64,000 bases of DNA, from the NCBI GenBank assembly GCA_013396525.1, contig VWYX01000707.1, positions 40,001 through 104,000 on the forward strand. Direction: 5' to 3'. The notes below the pieces were generated by a model, which did not search any database, had not been told where the DNA came from, and saw only the letters and a program-made list of their open reading frames with translations. Shown here in pieces: positions 61,101 through 64,000 of this stretch (position 1 is its first letter; each line of letters starts with the position of its first letter). Both the position numbers and the translations under genes were made by a program. Origin of the DNA: Chaetorhynchus papuensis (taxonomy: Eukaryota; Chordata; Aves; Passeriformes; Rhipiduridae).

Positions 61101-64000
61101 GTCATAAATCCATGTTGCCTTCCTCATTAAATTAGGCTTTGCAATGTATTGCTGAAGTTCAGAAAACTTTTCTGGACATTCAGCAATGGTTACTTCACTA
61201 AATAGTCCACAATATGTTACATACTCTTTTACAGGATGAGGATCTATTTAACACTAATGCTTCTGGGGTTTCACATGTTTAGATCAGATTAATTCTGAAT
61301 CTTCCTTTCCTTTGAAATCATTAGGAAAATATTTCTACTTCTTGGATATTTAAGGTATTTAATCTTTTCACGGCCATGTTTGCTCTCACTTACATGTTAT
61401 ATTATCCCTATTCTGTGTTTCCTTGAATTCTTGATTTATGCAGTTCTCCATCCCAGCTAACAGAAGACAGCTACTGCTTGAATATACTAGTTCCTTGCCC
61501 ATTATCATTCATTGTGAACATGGGGGTTTTCCTATCAATTGTAAATCCTGTCTATAGTGCAGAAAAAAATGAAACTGGGCTTTATCTTCATGGCTTTGTG
61601 AACCCTGCATTCTTTCATAATGCATTTGTAAACCATTTTCTGTAAGAATTTGGTTTAGGGCAATCGAAAAAGAGCCAGCTCCATAGGTTAGACAGGGGTT
61701 CAAATTCAATTAAATCAGCCCTGTAGGAACTGATTCCCTGAGTATATTGCAAAGCAGAGCACTGGGATTGTTTGGGACCAGATTTGTGAAAATCCTTATG
61801 TGGTCCTGAACTTTTCAAACATGTAATCTGAGATTCTTTAGCTTACCCAATCTTGAAAAAAGAATTGTTCAGTGAGATGGCTTAACCATCAAAGACAGTT
61901 ATAACTGTACTGTGTGAGTATCACTGTTTAATATTTAATGCTGTTTCCATTCCTAAACGTGTCTATATGATTCACAAATTCCTAATCCAAATTGGAAAGG
62001 CTAAGTAAAAAGATCTTGTATTAAATGATCATCTGCCTTAGTCATGGCCAGTAATTTAAACATTGCAGAAATTAATAAATGCAAAATTTGAGAACTGTCA
62101 CATACCTGGATCTGGTATCTACAACAACCCTTTGTTTGAAGTACCTTACATCAAAACCAGTGACTATATGTGGTCAGGAGTGGATATTTGCATCCAAATT
62201 GTGTTGATGGGGCTGATCTTTAGCATAAATAGGTATTTCTGATAAGCCTGCCAATGGGTAAAGATTCACATTTTGAAGAAGATTAATCTAAGGCTCACCA
62301 GACAGTTCCATTTTGCCAAACCATTAAAAGGGACACAGTTCTGCCTCCTGATATTAATGAAAGGAACACTATTTTTAGTAGTGCTGATTATTTTCTTAAC
62401 TTGGATTAAGTAAGGTGTTCTCACCCCCCATATTTGCTCTAGGTCTTTTCTCAAGAGATTACCAAAGCAGAACTTGATGAGACACTTCGTTCTAAATAAG
62501 AGAGAGAACTATTTAGAAGTAATCTTTCTGTCTTACAGCTTAACTTTGTTCATCACTTTAAGGCCTTCTCAGTATGATTTTTACTTCAGGGTTTACAGTA
62601 TTTTTATTTTTGTTTGCCTCCATTACTTCTGAGACTACTTTACCATACTGATTGTTTAGTGGTTTGAAAGACTCTCTCCCTTAGCTTCATTGCAGATTTT
62701 GGTCTTCAAGTATTGTCTTTAATTTTAGTTCTTGTTGGGGTATTTCTGTTTGTTCTAATATGCATTCCATGTTGTCTTTTCAGTCTTTGTCTGCAATGAT
62801 TGTAAGATACTACAGACAACTCTTAAATATTTGTCTGAAATATAGATTTTGTATTTCAGAAGCTTAAAGTAACATTTTGGTATGTTTACTGAAAGGTTAA
62901 GTTTCTTAAATTAGGCTTCAAATCAAATTCTAAAGAATATAATGGCAACACTCTTACTGACTCAATGGAAATAGGATTTTATATCCAAACATCTTGAAGA
63001 TCACATATAATATCTAGGAGAAGAAAATTGCTGTAATACTGTTTGGTTTTATTACTACGCATTGTGCTTTATGTCTGGAGACTGACCTGAAAACGCATTG
63101 GTCCAATATCACTGTTCCTCTCTCTCCAGTACTTTCTTGTTACCTAAAATGTATTTTTAAAATCTTTTCAATCATTTAATCTTTTCCACAGCTACCAATT
63201 TTACCTCTTTTTAATCTATCAGCAAAATTTAAGTCAAACTTTGAGTGTCTCTCTCTCCTGCAATTCATTCTGCCCTTCAACTGCAACAGAAATATTTTCA
63301 GTTAGCTAGCTTTAGAGTCTTATAAATAGCAACCATAATATTTTCCTGTAGCACAGATATTGCTGCATTTTCTTTTTTGTTGCTTTGTTTGTTTGGATTT
63401 TTTTTTTAATTCTTTACTACCTTAAAAAGTGCACCATGAAATCCCTACCATCACAATCAGATATTCTTCCTTTTTCTCCATAGATTCTTTTCTCCATTCA
63501 TTATGTCAGACCATCTCAGTATTCATCCTACTTTCAGGGAACTCACTGCCTGAAAATTCAGAATTAAAAGACCAGAGCCAAAGTGTTTATCTATTCTTAT
63601 GTGTCAAAACCCCTGAAATGCTTGATAGCTTTGCAAGAAATTGGGACAACAGTAATATATTAATATTTTCATCAGAAACTGCAGTTCTTCTTCACAGAAA
63701 ATAGAGCCAAATTGTACTTGATGTGTGATAATGCTTATTGTCACCCTTCTTGTCCATGTGAATAGTCACCATTTTCAAAATCACTGCTTACGGGCTGCTG
63801 ACCCTCCTTTTAATTTACTTGAAGGAAAATTTTCAGGGGGAAAATATTGGTTTTCTTCTTACAGCACCAAAGAATATGGTTTTCTGTCATTGTTCTGTTT
63901 CCATTGCAAAGATGGGAATTTTTTATACCACAACACTGCATTTTACTTTATTAATCATCTTTCTTCCGTTCCTTAGAACATCCCTTTTTTTCCTGCAAAT
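55131..64000. other. Intronic stretch without a recognised gene
   Basis: AT-rich intron with no gene or named repeat recognised. A TA/TG microsatellite lies at 59357-59407, and a two-layer G-rich cluster of GG pairs at about 60776-60795. The interval 58180-58480 is pyrimidine-rich. Nothing else stands out up to the end of the window. Confidence 0.5.
59357..59407. repeat. TA/TG-rich microsatellite
   Basis: About fifty bases of ATAT, GTAT and CTAT units, AT-rich and self-complementary, so prone to cruciform extrusion and length change. No gene content. Confidence 0.88.

Overview
This window looks like a piece of a bird nuclear genome lying inside the MEIS2 homeobox gene, which is transcribed on the + strand. 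Two things support this. A single 146-base exon at 11944-12089, with good splice sites, encodes the acidic linker, basic arm and first homeodomain helix of a MEIS protein, with the two residues that separate MEIS2 from MEIS1. A 3'-truncated-type CR1 LINE at about 40505-40972 ends in the ATTCTGTG repeat tail typical of avian CR1. Repeats are otherwise scarce and the sequence is AT-rich, as expected for a bird intron; a crocodilian or turtle is not strictly excluded.

Layout. 1-11943 is the end of the intron before the exon. 11944-12089 is the exon. 12090-64000 is the start of a very long intron; the next exon, which should begin with the TALE loop (HPYPSEEQ), was not found. I found no second protein-coding gene, no tRNA or rRNA, and no CRISPR or bacterial-type feature. 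The open frames of 60-225 codons scattered over both strands look like chance frames: they lack recognisable domains and convincing exon structure, and the longest is antisense to the CR1 copy.

The likely functional content beside the exon is regulatory. Several blocks contain more CpG than their surroundings, few simple repeats and clustered homeodomain, POU, SOX, TCF/LEF, AP-1 or MEIS half-sites. They look like conserved non-coding enhancers, which are common around developmental TALE genes. The best blocks are 5560-5880, 10085-10560, 18180-18815, 29240-30630, 45440-46060 and 53990-55130. Conservation cannot be measured from one sequence, so these are inferences.

Structural DNA features were also read directly: four G-quadruplex candidates, two long alternating GT tracts (one with a GC/CG core) upstream of the exon, a 69-base hairpin with 24-bp arms at 28677-28745, several perfect palindromes, a 26-bp tandem duplication at 23972-24027 and homopurine tracts. 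A stop codon and an AATAAA lie just beyond the exon's splice donor and could in principle yield a MEIS2 product truncated inside the homeodomain. I did not find a clearly new biological system.
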